A stretch of 64,000 nucleotides of DNA from an uncultured Candidatus Melainabacteria bacterium (lineage in GTDB: Bacteria > Cyanobacteriota > Vampirovibrionia > Gastranaerophilales > Gastranaerophilaceae). The DNA is taken from the NCBI GenBank assembly GCA_934700335.1, contig CAKUXM010000006.1, positions 32,491 through 96,490 on the forward strand. The letters are read 5' to 3'. Within the stretch, counting starts at the first letter, position 1. Each line of letters opens with the position of its first letter. Below, in pieces: positions 7,560-16,680 of this stretch. The notes beneath the pieces were generated by a model. That model was given only the letters and a program-made list of their open reading frames with translations. It searched no databases and had not been told where the DNA came from. Made by a program: the position numbers and the translations under genes.

Positions 7560-9332
7560 ATGGAAAAGAATGCAGAAAACTTACATATTTTAAGACACTC
7601 TTGTTCTCACATTATGGCTCAGGCTGTTCAAAGCTTATTTCCACAAGCTAAATTAGCTATTGGTCCAGCTGTTGATAACGGTTTTTATTACGATTTTGAT
7701 TTGACAGATGGATATTCTTTTACCCATGAAGATTTGGAAAAAATCGAAAATAAAATGAAAGAAATTTTAAAACAAAATCTGACTTTTGAAAAATATGAAA
7801 TTGAAGACGTAGATGCTAAAATTGCTGAATTTAAAGCAGAAGGCGAAATATACAAAGCTGAACTTTTAGAAGAACATAAAAATGATAATCCTACTTTATA
7901 TCTAACAAAGGATAAAGATGGAAATGTCTTATTCAACGACCTTTGTGCAGGTCCTCACGTGCCAAATACATCATTTATCAAAGGTAACGCAATTAAATTA
8001 TTAAAAGTTGCTGGTGCGTATTGGAGAGGTAATGAAAAAAACAAAATGCTTCAAAGAATTTATGCTACAGCATTTTGGAATAAAGAAGATTTAGCAGATT
8101 ATCTTCATATGCTTGAAGAGGCTGAAAAACGTGATCATAGAAAACTTGGCACACAACTAGATTTATTCTCTGTCAGAGAAGAAATCGGTGGTGGTTTGGT
8201 TTTATGGCACCCAAATCTTTACACAGTAAGAGAAGAAATTGAAAATTACTGGAGAACAGAACACAGAAAAAGAGGTTACGTTATCGTACAAACACCTCAA
8301 CTTGCTAAATCAAAACTTTGGGAATTGTCTGGACATATTGACCATTACAAGGAAAACATGTTCTTTATCCAAAAAGATAGTGAAGATGATGAACAATACA
8401 TTGTTAAACCAATGAACTGTCCTTTCCATATTTTAATTTACCAATCTCAAAGACATTCATACAGAGATTTACCTTTAAGAATGGCAGAATTAGGAACAGT
8501 TTACAGAAGAGAAAAATCAGGTGCTTTATCTGGTTTAACTCGTGTACAAGGCTTTACACAAGATGATGCTCACATTTTCTGTACACCAGAACAATTAGTT
8601 GATGAAATCAATAATATTATTGATTTTGTATCAGATACAATGGCTATTTTCAAAATGGGATTTGAAGTTGAGTTATCAACAAGACCTGAAAGCTATGTTG
8701 GTTCTTTGGAAAACTGGGAACTAGCGGAAAAGGGTTTGAGAGAAGCAATGGACAAACGTGGTATGAAATATGACGTAAACGAAGGCGATGGCGCATTCTA
8801 CGGTCCAAAAATTGACTTCAAAGTTAAAGATGCTATCGGTAGAACATGGCAATGTGCTACAATCCAATTAGACTTTAACTTACCGGAAAGATTTGAAATT
8901 AAATACCAAGACAAAGACGGTCAATTAAAAACTCCTGTAATGTTACATAGAGTTATCTTTGGTTCAATGGAAAGATTTCATGGTATCTTAATTGAACACT
9001 ATGCAGGTGCATTCCCACTATGGTTAGCCCCTACACAAGTTTCTGTTGTACCTATTTCAAACGAAAAACACATTGATTTCGCTGAAAAAGTTTATAATAA
9101 ACTTAGAGATTTAGGTATTAGAGCATACTTAGATGACCGTTCAGAAAGTATGAACTACAGAATTAGAGAAAACTTACAAGATAAAAAAGTTCCTTATGTG
9201 GCTGTAATTGGGGACAAGGAAATTGAAGCAAATTCAGTTGCAGTAAGACAAAGAGGTGTTGGTCAAATCGGTACAATGACTGTTGATGAATTTGTAGAAA
9301 AATTATTAGAAGAAATTAAAACAAAAGCGTAG
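7560..9332 (+). CDS. thrS: Threonine--tRNA ligase without TGS domain
   Basis: Charges tRNA-Thr with threonine in the cytosol. At 590 aa it is about 50 residues shorter than the E. coli-type enzyme because the N-terminal TGS domain is absent. It starts directly at the editing domain with HSCSHIMAQAV (residues 13-23), and LCAGPHV is the second editing-site region. The class II catalytic core shows MNCPFH (zinc Cys), PLRMAELGTVYRRE (motif 2), QDDAHIFC, and HRVIFGSMERF near the end of the core. The anticodon-binding domain follows. The start is supported by AGAGGAAATTTT-ATG. gltX lies 13 bp downstream, so the two synthetases are probably co-transcribed. Confidence 0.95.
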   Translation: MEKNAENLHILRHSCSHIMAQAVQSLFPQAKLAIGPAVDNGFYYDFDLTDGYSFTHEDLEKIENKMKEILKQNLTFEKYEIEDVDAKIAEFKAEGEIYKAELLEEHKNDNPTLYLTKDKDGNVLFNDLCAGPHVPNTSFIKGNAIKLLKVAGAYWRGNEKNKMLQRIYATAFWNKEDLADYLHMLEEAEKRDHRKLGTQLDLFSVREEIGGGLVLWHPNLYTVREEIENYWRTEHRKRGYVIVQTPQLAKSKLWELSGHIDHYKENMFFIQKDSEDDEQYIVKPMNCPFHILIYQSQRHSYRDLPLRMAELGTVYRREKSGALSGLTRVQGFTQDDAHIFCTPEQLVDEINNIIDFVSDTMAIFKMGFEVELSTRPESYVGSLENWELAEKGLREAMDKRGMKYDVNEGDGAFYGPKIDFKVKDAIGRTWQCATIQLDFNLPERFEIKYQDKDGQLKTPVMLHRVIFGSMERFHGILIEHYAGAFPLWLAPTQVSVVPISNEKHIDFAEKVYNKLRDLGIRAYLDDRSESMNYRIRENLQDKKVPYVAVIGDKEIEANSVAVRQRGVGQIGTMTVDEFVEKLLEEIKTKA

Positions 9333-9345
9333 GAAAGAAGGAAAA

Positions 9346-10809
9346 ATGGAAGAAATAAGAGTTCGTATAGCACCATCTCCAAGTGGTAACTTGCATGTAG
9401 GTACAGCTAGAACAGCATTATTCAATTACTTATTTGCTAAAAAAAATAATGGTAAATTTGTTTTAAGAATTGAAGATACAGATGCTGAACGTACTAGCCA
9501 AGCATATATTGATAATATTTTCGATAGTTTAAAAGCTTTAGGCTTGAACTGGGACGAAGGTCCAGATGTTGGAGGTCCTTATGGTCCTTATACTCAATCT
9601 GAAAGATTTGATATTTATCCAAAATACGTTCAAGAACTTTTAGATAAAGGTTTTGCTTATGAATGTTTCTGCACTCCAGAAGAACTTGAAGCAGAAAAAG
9701 AAGAAGCTACAAAAAATAAAAAAGCTTATGTATATTCTAAAAAATGTGAAAGTTTAACTGAAGAAGAAAAAGCCAAGTTAAGAGCTGAAGGCAGAAAACC
9801 AGCAATCAGATTTTCTGTAGAAAAAGCTCAAAAAGCTTTCCATGATTCACCAATTATTCACTTTGAAGACCTTGTAAAAGGAGATTTACACCAAGATACA
9901 AGTTTGATTGGTGATTTTGTAATTATGAAGTCAAATGGTTCACCTACTTACAATTTCGCTGTTGTAATTGATGATATGTTGATGAAAATTTCTCATATTA
10001 TTCGTGGTGAAGACCATATTTCAAACACATTTAAACAAATTTTAATTTATGAAGCATTAGGCGCAGAAGTTCCTAAATTCGGTCATTTAGGTATGATTTT
10101 AGCACCTGATAGAAGCAAATTATCAAAACGTCATGGTGCAACTGCTGTTTCTGAATTCGTAGAAAAAGGTTATTTAACAGATGCGTTGATTAACTTTGTA
10201 GCACTTTTAGGTTGGGCACCTTCAGACGGCGTTGAAATTAAAACAGTTGATGAAATCGCAGCTGATTTTAGAATTAATGAAGTTTCATCTTCAAATTCAA
10301 TTTTCGAATATGATAAATTAAATTGGATGAACAGCCATTATATCAAAATGTTAGATATTGAAGATTTGAAAGAAAGATTAAAACCTTTCTTAACTAAATA
10401 TGATTTGTCATCAATGACTGATGAACAATATACAAAAATGGTTGAAATTACTCGTGAACCATTAACATTGTTATCAGATATTACTAATGATGTTGCATAT
10501 TTCTTTGGCAAAGATGTTGAAATTGACCCTCAAGTACAAGCAGATGTACTTGATACAGAAACATCACAAGAAGTTCTAAAAACTTTTGTTGAACAAGCAA
10601 AAGATTGGGAATGGACAGAAGAAAATTTGCACGAAAAATTAGAACAATTTAGAGGTTTCTATAAAGAAAAAGGTATTAAACCAAAAGTTACAATGTGGGC
10701 AATTAGAGCCGCTGTAACAGGTAGAACACGTGGTGCTGATATGGTTGGAACACTTGTTGTACTTGGTAAAGAAACATCACTTTATAGAGCACAAAAGGCT
10801 ATTAAGTAA
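9346..10809 (+). CDS. gltX: Glutamate--tRNA ligase
   Basis: Class I synthetase that loads glutamate on tRNA-Glu. RIAPSPSGNLHVGTARTAL carries the HIGH-type signature (HVGT), RIEDTDAERT follows, and KLSKRHG is the KMSKS motif. The length of 487 aa is typical for a bacterial GluRS. No gatCAB is seen in the window, so whether the enzyme is discriminating cannot be judged. The ATG follows AAGAAGGAAAA, 13 bp after thrS. A strong terminator closes the pair. Confidence 0.95.
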   Translation: MEEIRVRIAPSPSGNLHVGTARTALFNYLFAKKNNGKFVLRIEDTDAERTSQAYIDNIFDSLKALGLNWDEGPDVGGPYGPYTQSERFDIYPKYVQELLDKGFAYECFCTPEELEAEKEEATKNKKAYVYSKKCESLTEEEKAKLRAEGRKPAIRFSVEKAQKAFHDSPIIHFEDLVKGDLHQDTSLIGDFVIMKSNGSPTYNFAVVIDDMLMKISHIIRGEDHISNTFKQILIYEALGAEVPKFGHLGMILAPDRSKLSKRHGATAVSEFVEKGYLTDALINFVALLGWAPSDGVEIKTVDEIAADFRINEVSSSNSIFEYDKLNWMNSHYIKMLDIEDLKERLKPFLTKYDLSSMTDEQYTKMVEITREPLTLLSDITNDVAYFFGKDVEIDPQVQADVLDTETSQEVLKTFVEQAKDWEWTEENLHEKLEQFRGFYKEKGIKPKVTMWAIRAAVTGRTRGADMVGTLVVLGKETSLYRAQKAIK

Positions 10810-10836
10810 AATATTTAATTGTAAATACATTAACAT

Positions 10837-10883
10837 TAAACGAAGAGAGGTAAAACTTATAGTTTTACCTCTCTTCGTTTGTT
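10837..10883. terminator. Bidirectional terminator after gltX
   Basis: AACGAAGAGAGGTAAAACT and AGTTTTACCTCTCTTCGTT form a near-perfect stem of about 19 bp with a 3-nt loop, and T follows. Confidence 0.85.
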
Positions 10884-10904
10884 ATCTTTACAAATAAAAT
10901 ACTG

Positions 10905-11107
10905 TCATGCTGAGCTTGACAAAGCGAACAGTTGAGCTGTAGCGAAACTTGAGAGCCTGTCTCCGTAGTTGACTTTAAGCCGTTAGGCATATTATCTAAA
11001 TTTAATGCCTTACGGATAAAAGGAAACGTAGTGTAACTTAGCATCTGACTAACGAACGATTTATCCATTTTGCAACTTCAGATTCCATATCTAGCACTGA
11101 ATGACAA
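10905..11107. repeat. Palindromic repeat element of about 200 bp, full copy
   Basis: The ends are imperfect inverted repeats (TGTCATGCTGAGC left; the right end read on the minus strand is TGTCATTCAGTGC). The minus-strand text GGAATCTGAAGTTGC, then ATGGATAAATCG and GTCAGATGCTAAGT recur as a plus-strand partial copy at 11678-11755. The type resembles widespread REP-like families carrying TGTCATGCTGAGC words. The minus-strand frame through it (10865-11068) is repeat-derived. Confidence 0.65.
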
Positions 11108-11207
11108 TTACTGTTCACTTGTCTAAAATACTGTATGCCCAACCTACGGATTAAAAATTTATAATCTTAAATTATACTTCCTTTAGATTTTTAAAGGAGG
11201 AAATTTT

Positions 11208-11498
11208 ATGAAGGAACTTAAAAAACGTATTATTGATTTATGCGAGGTAAATAATTCTAGTCAAATTACATTGATTACTTCAAACCTTAAAATTGACGGT
11301 AATTTTGAGCATTGCTTGCCAAAATGCAAAGGCGAAAGTGATGAATTGATTGCACTTTCTGATGCTGTTGTTTGTAGAATAAATGATTATTGTACTTGCG
11401 AAGATGATGAATGTACTTGTAATGATTATGTTTGTTTTAAATTCCAATGGTTAAATGTGAATACTAATAAGATTGTGGCTTTTAGTATCTTGAAATAG
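11208..11498 (+). CDS. 96-aa acidic Cys-rich hypothetical protein
   Basis: I do not recognise it. The N-terminal 40 residues are helix then strand (MKELKKRIIDLCEV). The centre has seven Cys (CLPKCKG, then CRINDYCTCEDDECTCNDYVC), with spacing that could bind metal. The C-terminus is hydrophobic strand. No signal peptide. A near-consensus RBS (AAAGGAGGAAATTTT-ATG) makes it a confident gene. It stands alone, flanked by palindromic repeat elements in opposite orientation. Function unknown; a small metal-binding or stress protein is possible. Confidence 0.7.
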   Translation: MKELKKRIIDLCEVNNSSQITLITSNLKIDGNFEHCLPKCKGESDELIALSDAVVCRINDYCTCEDDECTCNDYVCFKFQWLNVNTNKIVAFSILK

Positions 11499-11522
11499 TG
11501 AATGGTGAATAGTGAGTAGAAC

Positions 11523-11606
11523 TATGTCATTGCGAACGAATGTGAAGCAATACAAAAAAGCAGATATTTAGATTGCTTCGTCGTATTCACTCCTCGCAAT
11601 GACATG
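11523..11606. repeat. Palindromic intergenic repeat (GTCATTGCGA ends)
   Basis: GTCATTGCGA at the left and TCGCAATGAC at the right form perfect 10-bp ends around GAAGCAAT and ATTGCTTC inner words. This GTCATTGCGA-type element is a familiar REP-like sequence in many bacteria. A partial relative (TTATTGCGAGGAGCAAAGCAA) lies at 52733-52753. Confidence 0.7.
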
Positions 11607-11612
11607 ATTCTC

Positions 11613-11760
11613 TTTGCCCTCGCCCAATACTGGGAGAGGGCAAAGGTGAGTGTTCACTCCAATTATTATAAATATTTGTCATTTCGTGCTCGACACGGGA
11701 TCTGAGGTTGCTGAATGGATAATACGGTCGTTGGTCAGATGCTGAGTCATCTTACTCGTT
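11613..11760. repeat. Second palindrome and partial copy of the 200-bp repeat
   Basis: TTTGCCCTCGCCC and GGGAGAGGGCAAA (about 11613-11645) form a palindrome. From 11678, TGTCATTTCGTGCT, then GGGATCTGAGGTTGC, ATGGATAATACGG and GTCAGATGCTGAGT repeat, in the opposite orientation, the element at 10905-11107. It fades before the recR stop. The plus-strand frame 11715-12089 runs over this repeat and then antisense to recR, so it is not a gene. Confidence 0.6.
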
Positions 11761-11803
11761 CGCATCACACGGCAATTCACTATTCACTAATGTCTACTCA
11801 CTA

Positions 11804-12400
11804 TTATAGTTCGTGTCTGCCTTCAATTGCTTTTGCAAGGGTAACTTCGTCTGCGTATTCCAAATCTGTTCCTACAGGCAAGCCGAATGCAATTCTTGAA
11901 ATTTTTATATTAAAAGGTTTGATTAATCTTGAAAGATATAAGCTTGTAGCTTCGCCCTCTACAGAAGGTGAAAGAGCTAGAATAACTTCTGTAACTTCTT
12001 CATTTGTAAGACGAGTCAAAAGTTCTTTAATTCTAATATCTTCTGCGCCAATGCCGTCAATTGGTGAAATTAAACCTTGTAGAACGTGATACAAGCCTTT
12101 GTATTCATTTGTTTTTTCAATTGCAATTAAGTCTTTTGTCTCTGCAACAACGCAGATAGTAGTTCTTTCTCTGTTTGTTGAAGAGCAAATTTCGCAAGGG
12201 CTTGTTGATGATAGGTTAAAACAAATTTCACAAGCCTTTGTCTTTTCTTTCGCTTCAATCATTGCATTAGCAAATTTTTCAACTTCGCTCATTGGCATTT
12301 TTAACATGTAAAAAGCCAATCTTTGTGCTGATTTTGGACCTATTGAAGGTAATTTTTGAAAATATTCAATTAATGTTGCAATTGATTTAGGATAAATCAT
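11804..12400 (-). CDS. recR: Recombination mediator RecR
   Basis: RecR works with RecO and RecF to load RecA on gapped DNA. The sequence has the N-terminal helix-hairpin-helix (LPSIGPKSAQRLAFYML), a four-Cys zinc site (CEICFNLSSTSPCEIC), and the Toprim domain (CVVAETKDL, then LSPSVEGEATSLYL). The length of 198 aa is normal. Its ATG shares one base with the stop of the upstream ybaB gene (TAATG), so the pair is translationally coupled. This pairing is conserved in many bacteria. Confidence 0.95.
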   Translation of the reverse strand: MIYPKSIATLIEYFQKLPSIGPKSAQRLAFYMLKMPMSEVEKFANAMIEAKEKTKACEICFNLSSTSPCEICSSTNRERTTICVVAETKDLIAIEKTNEYKGLYHVLQGLISPIDGIGAEDIRIKELLTRLTNEEVTEVILALSPSVEGEATSLYLSRLIKPFNIKISRIAFGLPVGTDLEYADEVTLAKAIEGRHEL

Positions 12401-12732
12401 TAGAATAGTCCTGGAATACTGATACCACCAGTAATAGCTTTCATTTTAGCTTCCATTTTTGATGAGGCTTGTTCAGTTGCTTGTTTAATAGCTGTTGTGA
12501 TTAAGTCTTCTAACATTTCAACTGAATCTTCATCTACAGAGTCTGGATTTTCAGCATTGATAGCTTCTTTTGAAAGTTTAATTGCTTTAAATTGGGCTTT
12601 ACCGTCTAAAGTTACTTTTACAGCACCGTTTTGAACTTCTACTGTAATTTCTTCATTAGCTAATTCGTTTTGAGTTTCTTGCAACTTTTTTTGAATTGTT
12701 TGAGCTTTTTTCATCATACCCATTATATCCAT
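12400..12732 (-). CDS. ybaB: YbaB/EbfC family nucleoid-associated protein
   Basis: Small DNA-binding protein of the YbaB/EbfC family, which forms dimers and helps shape the nucleoid. The 110-aa sequence has the family start MDIMGMMKKAQTIQKKLQ, a central strand region (VTLDGKAQFKAIKLS), the DLITTAIKQA helix, and a Met/Gly-rich end (AITGGISIPGLF). The RBS (GAGGAG) is good. It overlaps recR by one base, so the two are co-translated. Involvement in RecR-linked repair is inferred from this conserved pairing. Confidence 0.9.
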   Translation of the reverse strand: MDIMGMMKKAQTIQKKLQETQNELANEEITVEVQNGAVKVTLDGKAQFKAIKLSKEAINAENPDSVDEDSVEMLEDLITTAIKQATEQASSKMEAKMKAITGGISIPGLF

Positions 12733-12786
12733 ATTAAAAATCTCCTCATTTTGGTTTTTGTCGCTTTTTTATTATACAATAAAGTT

Positions 12787-13593
12787 ATGAATTACAACAC
12801 TTATTTAGCAGAAAGTTTTAAAAACGGTCAGTTAATGAGATGGACATACATGCCACTTGTTGTATTTATTGCGCCGATGAATTTTTATTCAAAACAAGGT
12901 CAAGATTACAAATATAAAAATATGGTAATCAAAGCTCTTGAAACTTGGCAAAGAGCATCAGCGGGGCAAGTTCAAATTAGATTGGCAGAAGATTTGTTGT
13001 CTTCAAATGTTAATGTTGAATGGCGCAGAGTTGATAGAAAAGCTCTAGGTCATTGTTTATTTAATTATGATAATCAAAATAGATTATTTAGTGCAGAGGT
13101 TTCAATTGGTTTGTCTGACGGGGTTATACACCAACAATATATGTCAGATGATGAGGTTTATCACACAATTTTGCACGAAATAGGGCATGCTTTAGGTTTA
13201 GGTCATAGCCCATATAAATCAGATATTATGTACACTCCGCACCAATATGGAATGGTAAATCTTTCTCAAAATGACTGTGCATCTTTACAATGGTTATATA
13301 GATTGCCACAAGGTGCTACAGTAAACCAAATTGCAGCAAAATATGGTGTTGGCGGTTCAAGCATTGATGAAGTTATAGCAAGAGTTGTTGAAAAAGGTTA
13401 CAAATCTGAGTTTGAAAAAATAAAGGAAGGCATAAATATTGCACCTAAAAAAGATTTAATGGAAGAGCATTCTAACATTGGGGATTTAAAAAAATATAAC
13501 TTATCTTTACAAAATATACACCTTTCATCGCAAGTTACAAGCTATTTAACAGGACGTAAGATTGAAAATGTTCACAAAGATGACCAAAAATAA
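12787..13593 (+). CDS. Matrixin-like metalloprotease (metzincin)
   Basis: Putative zinc protease. HEIGHALGLGH (from about residue 130), followed by the Met-turn word SDIMY, is the metzincin/matrixin zinc signature HExxHxxGxxH. Upstream sequence includes WQRASAGQVQIRLAED, typical of the matrixin fold, in which the substrate strand precedes the helix. I start at ATG 12787 (268 aa): an upstream ATG in frame would overlap ybaB, and the AT-rich promoter lies between. There is no good RBS. No classical signal peptide is visible, which is unusual because most matrixins are exported. The residues after the protease domain (about 185-268) are unassigned and may regulate it. Confidence 0.8.
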   Translation: MNYNTYLAESFKNGQLMRWTYMPLVVFIAPMNFYSKQGQDYKYKNMVIKALETWQRASAGQVQIRLAEDLLSSNVNVEWRRVDRKALGHCLFNYDNQNRLFSAEVSIGLSDGVIHQQYMSDDEVYHTILHEIGHALGLGHSPYKSDIMYTPHQYGMVNLSQNDCASLQWLYRLPQGATVNQIAAKYGVGGSSIDEVIARVVEKGYKSEFEKIKEGINIAPKKDLMEEHSNIGDLKKYNLSLQNIHLSSQVTSYLTGRKIENVHKDDQK

Positions 13594-13791
13594 TTTTACG
13601 TGTATAATGTATTTTGTAAAATAAAAATAATTACAAATGAATATAATAAAAAACCTTATATATATAATAAAAGAACATATTTTTAACAAAAAAGCTTATG
13701 GAAATAAGCTTAGTATGTGTGCTATTTTGTTAGAAGAAGAAAATAGAAAATAGTTCTAAAAGTTATTACATAAGGTCATAAGGAAACAAAT

Positions 13792-14658
13792 ATGACAATA
13801 CAAGATTGGTTTGATAAAAGAAAAGAAGCTCAACTTGAAAGACGTAAAACTGAAGGTAGAGTTGAGGAAGATAACAGTCCAAGCCTTTGGACAAAGTGCG
13901 TTCACTGTGATGCACAAATTTTGAAAACAGATTTAGAATCAAACGACATGGTTTGTCCAGTTTGCGAATATCACTTTAGAATAAACGCAAGAACAAGAAT
14001 TAAACAATTGTTCGACGAAGGCACATTTGAAGAATTATTCTCAAATATTAAACCTACAGACCCATTAGAATTTACTGATACTGAGCCTTACAAAAACAGA
14101 CTAGAAGCTGCTCAAAAGAAAACAAATTTGAACGATGCTGTTGTAACTGGTGTTGGTGAAATTGAAGGTCATAAATTGGCTGTAGCGATTATGGATTTTG
14201 ATTTTATGGGTGGTTCAATGGGAAGTACCGTTGGTGAAAAAATTGCCAAAATCATGGAAGAAGCTATTGAAAGAAAGATTCCAGTAATGGTAGTAACTTC
14301 ATCTGGTGGTGCAAGAATGCAAGAAAGCGCTTTGAGTTTAATGCAAATGGCTAAAACTTCTTGTGCAGTTGCAAGATTAGATGAAGAAGGTATCTTGTAT
14401 TTATGCTTGTTAACAGAACCTACATTTGGCGGTGTTACAGCAAGTTTTGGTACTCTAGGTGATATCATTATTGCAGAAAAGAATGCAAGAATTGGTTTTG
14501 CAGGCAGACGTGTTATTGAACAAACAATTCGTCAAAAATTACCGTCAGATTTCCAAACAGCGGAATACTTGCTTAAAAATGGTCAAGTTGATGTAATTTC
14601 TGCAAGAAAAGATTTGAGAAAAAATATTGCTAATATTTTAGCTCTTCATAAGTTATAA
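13792..14658 (+). CDS. accD: Acetyl-CoA carboxylase carboxyltransferase subunit beta
   Basis: With AccA it forms the carboxyltransferase that makes malonyl-CoA for fatty-acid synthesis. The N-terminal zinc ribbon is CVHCDAQILKTDLESNDMVC followed by PVC. The crotonase-like core shows DFDFMGGSMGSTVGEKI, TSSGGARMQESALSLMQMA and LLTEPTFGGVTASF. The length of 288 aa is normal. accA follows after 24 bp and prmA overlaps accA, so this is a three-gene operon. RBS ATAAGGAAACAAAT. Confidence 0.97.
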   Translation: MTIQDWFDKRKEAQLERRKTEGRVEEDNSPSLWTKCVHCDAQILKTDLESNDMVCPVCEYHFRINARTRIKQLFDEGTFEELFSNIKPTDPLEFTDTEPYKNRLEAAQKKTNLNDAVVTGVGEIEGHKLAVAIMDFDFMGGSMGSTVGEKIAKIMEEAIERKIPVMVVTSSGGARMQESALSLMQMAKTSCAVARLDEEGILYLCLLTEPTFGGVTASFGTLGDIIIAEKNARIGFAGRRVIEQTIRQKLPSDFQTAEYLLKNGQVDVISARKDLRKNIANILALHKL

Positions 14659-14682
14659 GTTTTATAAGAAAGTGTCGGTGCT

Positions 14683-15633
14683 ATGACAGTTTTAAAATTT
14701 GAAAAAAATATAATGGATATAAAAGAAAAAATTAAAGAATTACAAGAATTAAGTTCGGAGTCAGGAATGAATTTAGATAAAGAAATTGAATCTTTTGAAC
14801 AACAGGCAAAAGATTATCAAAACGAAATATATTCACATCTATCAATTGAGGATAAATTGCAAATCGCAAGACATTCAGATAGACCAAATTTCTTAGAATA
14901 TATGGACTTGATGTGCGAAGACTTTATTGAATTACATGGCGATAGAATGGGTTGTGATGACAGAGCAATCATTGGAGGTTTGGCTAAATTAGATGGTAAG
15001 CCAATAATGTTTGTTGGTACACAAAAAGGTAAAAATACAAAAGAAAATCTTGAACACAATTTTGGTATGCCACAACCACAAGGTTACAGAAAAGCCTTGA
15101 GATTATTTGAACATGCAAGTAAATTTAATATTCCAATTGTTACTCTAATTGACACACCAGGGGCATATCCAGGGGTAAGCGCAGAAGCAACTGGTCAAGG
15201 TATTGCGATTGCAACAAACTTACGTGATATGGCAAAATTGAAAGTTCCAGTAATTGCTATTATTACCGGTGAAGGTTGTAGTGGTGGGGCTTTAGGTCTT
15301 GCTGTTGCAAACGAAGTTTTAATGCTTGAATATGCTTATTATACAGTTATTTCACCAGAAGGTTGTGCTTCAATTCTTTGGAGAGATTCTTCTCTTGCTG
15401 CAACTGCTGCAGAAGCTTTGAAAATTTCTTCTGAAGACTTGCTTCACTTAGGTATCATTGACGGTATTGTTAAAGAACCTTTGGGCGGTGCTCATACAAA
15501 TCACCAAGAAATGGCTGATAATTTAAAACACAGTATTTTAGAAAGTTTGAAAAAATATTCTAAAATGTCAGCTTCTAAATTGAGAGAACAAAGATATAAC
15601 AAATACAGAGTTATGGGTGAATGCGTTGAATAA
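14683..15633 (+). CDS. accA: Acetyl-CoA carboxylase carboxyltransferase subunit alpha
   Basis: Partner of AccD in the heterotetrameric carboxyltransferase. The N-terminal helix MTVLKFEKNIMDIKEKI aligns with the usual AccA start, which is why I keep the first ATG although its RBS is weak. Family words are LSIEDKLQIARHSDRPNFLEYM, HGDRMGCDDRAIIGG, LIDTPGAYPGVSAEATGQG and GEGCSGGALGLAVAN. The length of 316 aa is typical. The stop overlaps the start of prmA. Confidence 0.97.
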   Translation: MTVLKFEKNIMDIKEKIKELQELSSESGMNLDKEIESFEQQAKDYQNEIYSHLSIEDKLQIARHSDRPNFLEYMDLMCEDFIELHGDRMGCDDRAIIGGLAKLDGKPIMFVGTQKGKNTKENLEHNFGMPQPQGYRKALRLFEHASKFNIPIVTLIDTPGAYPGVSAEATGQGIAIATNLRDMAKLKVPVIAIITGEGCSGGALGLAVANEVLMLEYAYYTVISPEGCASILWRDSSLAATAAEALKISSEDLLHLGIIDGIVKEPLGGAHTNHQEMADNLKHSILESLKKYSKMSASKLREQRYNKYRVMGECVE

Positions 15634-16525
15634 TCAAGAGCAATATTACGAACTAAGATTTGTTATTAATCCAGAAATGGAAGAAGAAATTTCAAATATG
15701 TGTTTTGAAACTTTTGATTGTGATGGTGTAATCCTTGAAGAGGAAGCTTTTAAAGATTTAGAAATGATTTCCACAACAAAAGGAACTTTGAAGGCTTTTA
15801 TTAAAGATAATGAAAATATTGCAGAAAGATTACAATCTGCTCGTGAAATGATGCTTGCGAGAGGTTTTTCAGAAGATGATTTAGGCAGTTGGAATTTTAC
15901 AATTACGAAAATTGAAAATGAAGATTGGTCTAGAAAATGGAAAGAAAAATGGGACGTAACTCACGTAACTGATAGGATTACAGTAGTTCCTACGTGGATT
16001 GAATACACACCAAAAGAAGGCGAAGTTATTATTAAACTTGACCCAGGATGTGCTTTTGGTACGGGGACTCACCAAACAACTCAACTTTGTATGAAAGCTT
16101 TGGAAAAATATATGCCAAAGGGTGCAGAAGTTGCAGATATTGGCATGGGCTCTGGGATTTTAGCAATTTTGGCTAAAAAACTAGGTGCTACAAAAATTTA
16201 TGGCTGTGATAATGATGAAACAGTTATTCAAACAGCTATTGATAATGCTAAATTGAATGATTGCCCAGATGTTACGTTTGAATTGAATACTGCGGATAAG
16301 ATTAATGATAAATTTGATTTTATATGCGCAAATATTTTACACAATGTTTTGTTTGAAATTATGGGTGATTTGAAAAATATCATGAAAGATAATGCTTATT
16401 TATCATTGAGTGGTATTTTAGACGAGAAAAAACCGGTTGTACTTGAAGCAATTGAAAGAGAAAATTTAAAAATTGTTGAAGAAATTCACCAAAACCAATG
16501 GACTTCTTTTGTTGTTACAAAGTAG
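15617..16525 (+). CDS. prmA: Ribosomal protein L11 methyltransferase
   Basis: SAM-dependent methylation of ribosomal protein L11 by PrmA. After an N-terminal substrate-binding domain (about 1-120) come DPGCAFGTGTHQTTQLC and the SAM-binding loop VADIGMGSGILAILAKKLGA, then CANILHNVL as the catalytic loop. The length of 302 aa is normal. The start is GTG, 17 bp inside the end of accA, so translation is probably coupled. The family's usual NxL-type loop is slightly divergent, but the identification is firm. Confidence 0.93.
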   Translation: MNALNNQEQYYELRFVINPEMEEEISNMCFETFDCDGVILEEEAFKDLEMISTTKGTLKAFIKDNENIAERLQSAREMMLARGFSEDDLGSWNFTITKIENEDWSRKWKEKWDVTHVTDRITVVPTWIEYTPKEGEVIIKLDPGCAFGTGTHQTTQLCMKALEKYMPKGAEVADIGMGSGILAILAKKLGATKIYGCDNDETVIQTAIDNAKLNDCPDVTFELNTADKINDKFDFICANILHNVLFEIMGDLKNIMKDNAYLSLSGILDEKKPVVLEAIERENLKIVEEIHQNQWTSFVVTK

Positions 16526-16541
16526 ATTAAAATGCAAAGTA

Positions 16542-16570
16542 TTGCGTAAAGTATAAACATACGTTATAAT
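16542..16570 (+). promoter_or_regulatory. Antisense promoter of small-peptide element 2
   Basis: TTGCGT (16542-16547), exactly 17 nt, then TATAAT (16565-16570). Transcription would start near 16577, inside the left repeat arm, opposite to the 35-aa peptide. The arrangement is the same as in element 1. Confidence 0.6.
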
Positions 16571-16576
16571 AAGAGT

Positions 16577-16680
16577 ATAACAAGTGGCTTTTAGCGAAAG
16601 CTAAAATTTTACACCACATTGTTTGTTATTTATGGACTAGCGCTAGGACGGCAATCATAAGCGCTAGTTCCTGTTTATTG
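16577..16680 (+). ncRNA. Candidate antisense RNA (antitoxin) of element 2
   Basis: Predicted from the TTGCGT-N17-TATAAT promoter. The likely end is the hairpin ACTAGCGCT (16636-16644), 15-nt loop, AGCGCTAGT (16660-16668), followed by the moderately T-rich CCTGTTTATT. This RNA of about 100 nt would pair with the mRNA 3' end and much of the peptide frame. The end is uncertain because the T-tract is weak. Confidence 0.4.

Noticed and set aside
10865..11068. A 67-aa minus-strand frame
   Set aside because: It lies almost wholly inside a palindromic repeat and starts within it. A partial repeat copy at 11715 creates a similar frame start, so the frame is a property of the repeat.
11715..12089. A 124-aa plus-strand frame
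   Set aside because: First part is the repeat, and the rest is antisense to recR, which is clearly real.
13637..13753. A 38-aa frame (MNIIKNLIYIIKEHIF start) before accD
   Set aside because: AT-rich, no Shine-Dalgarno, no recognisable feature. Possible but unsupported.
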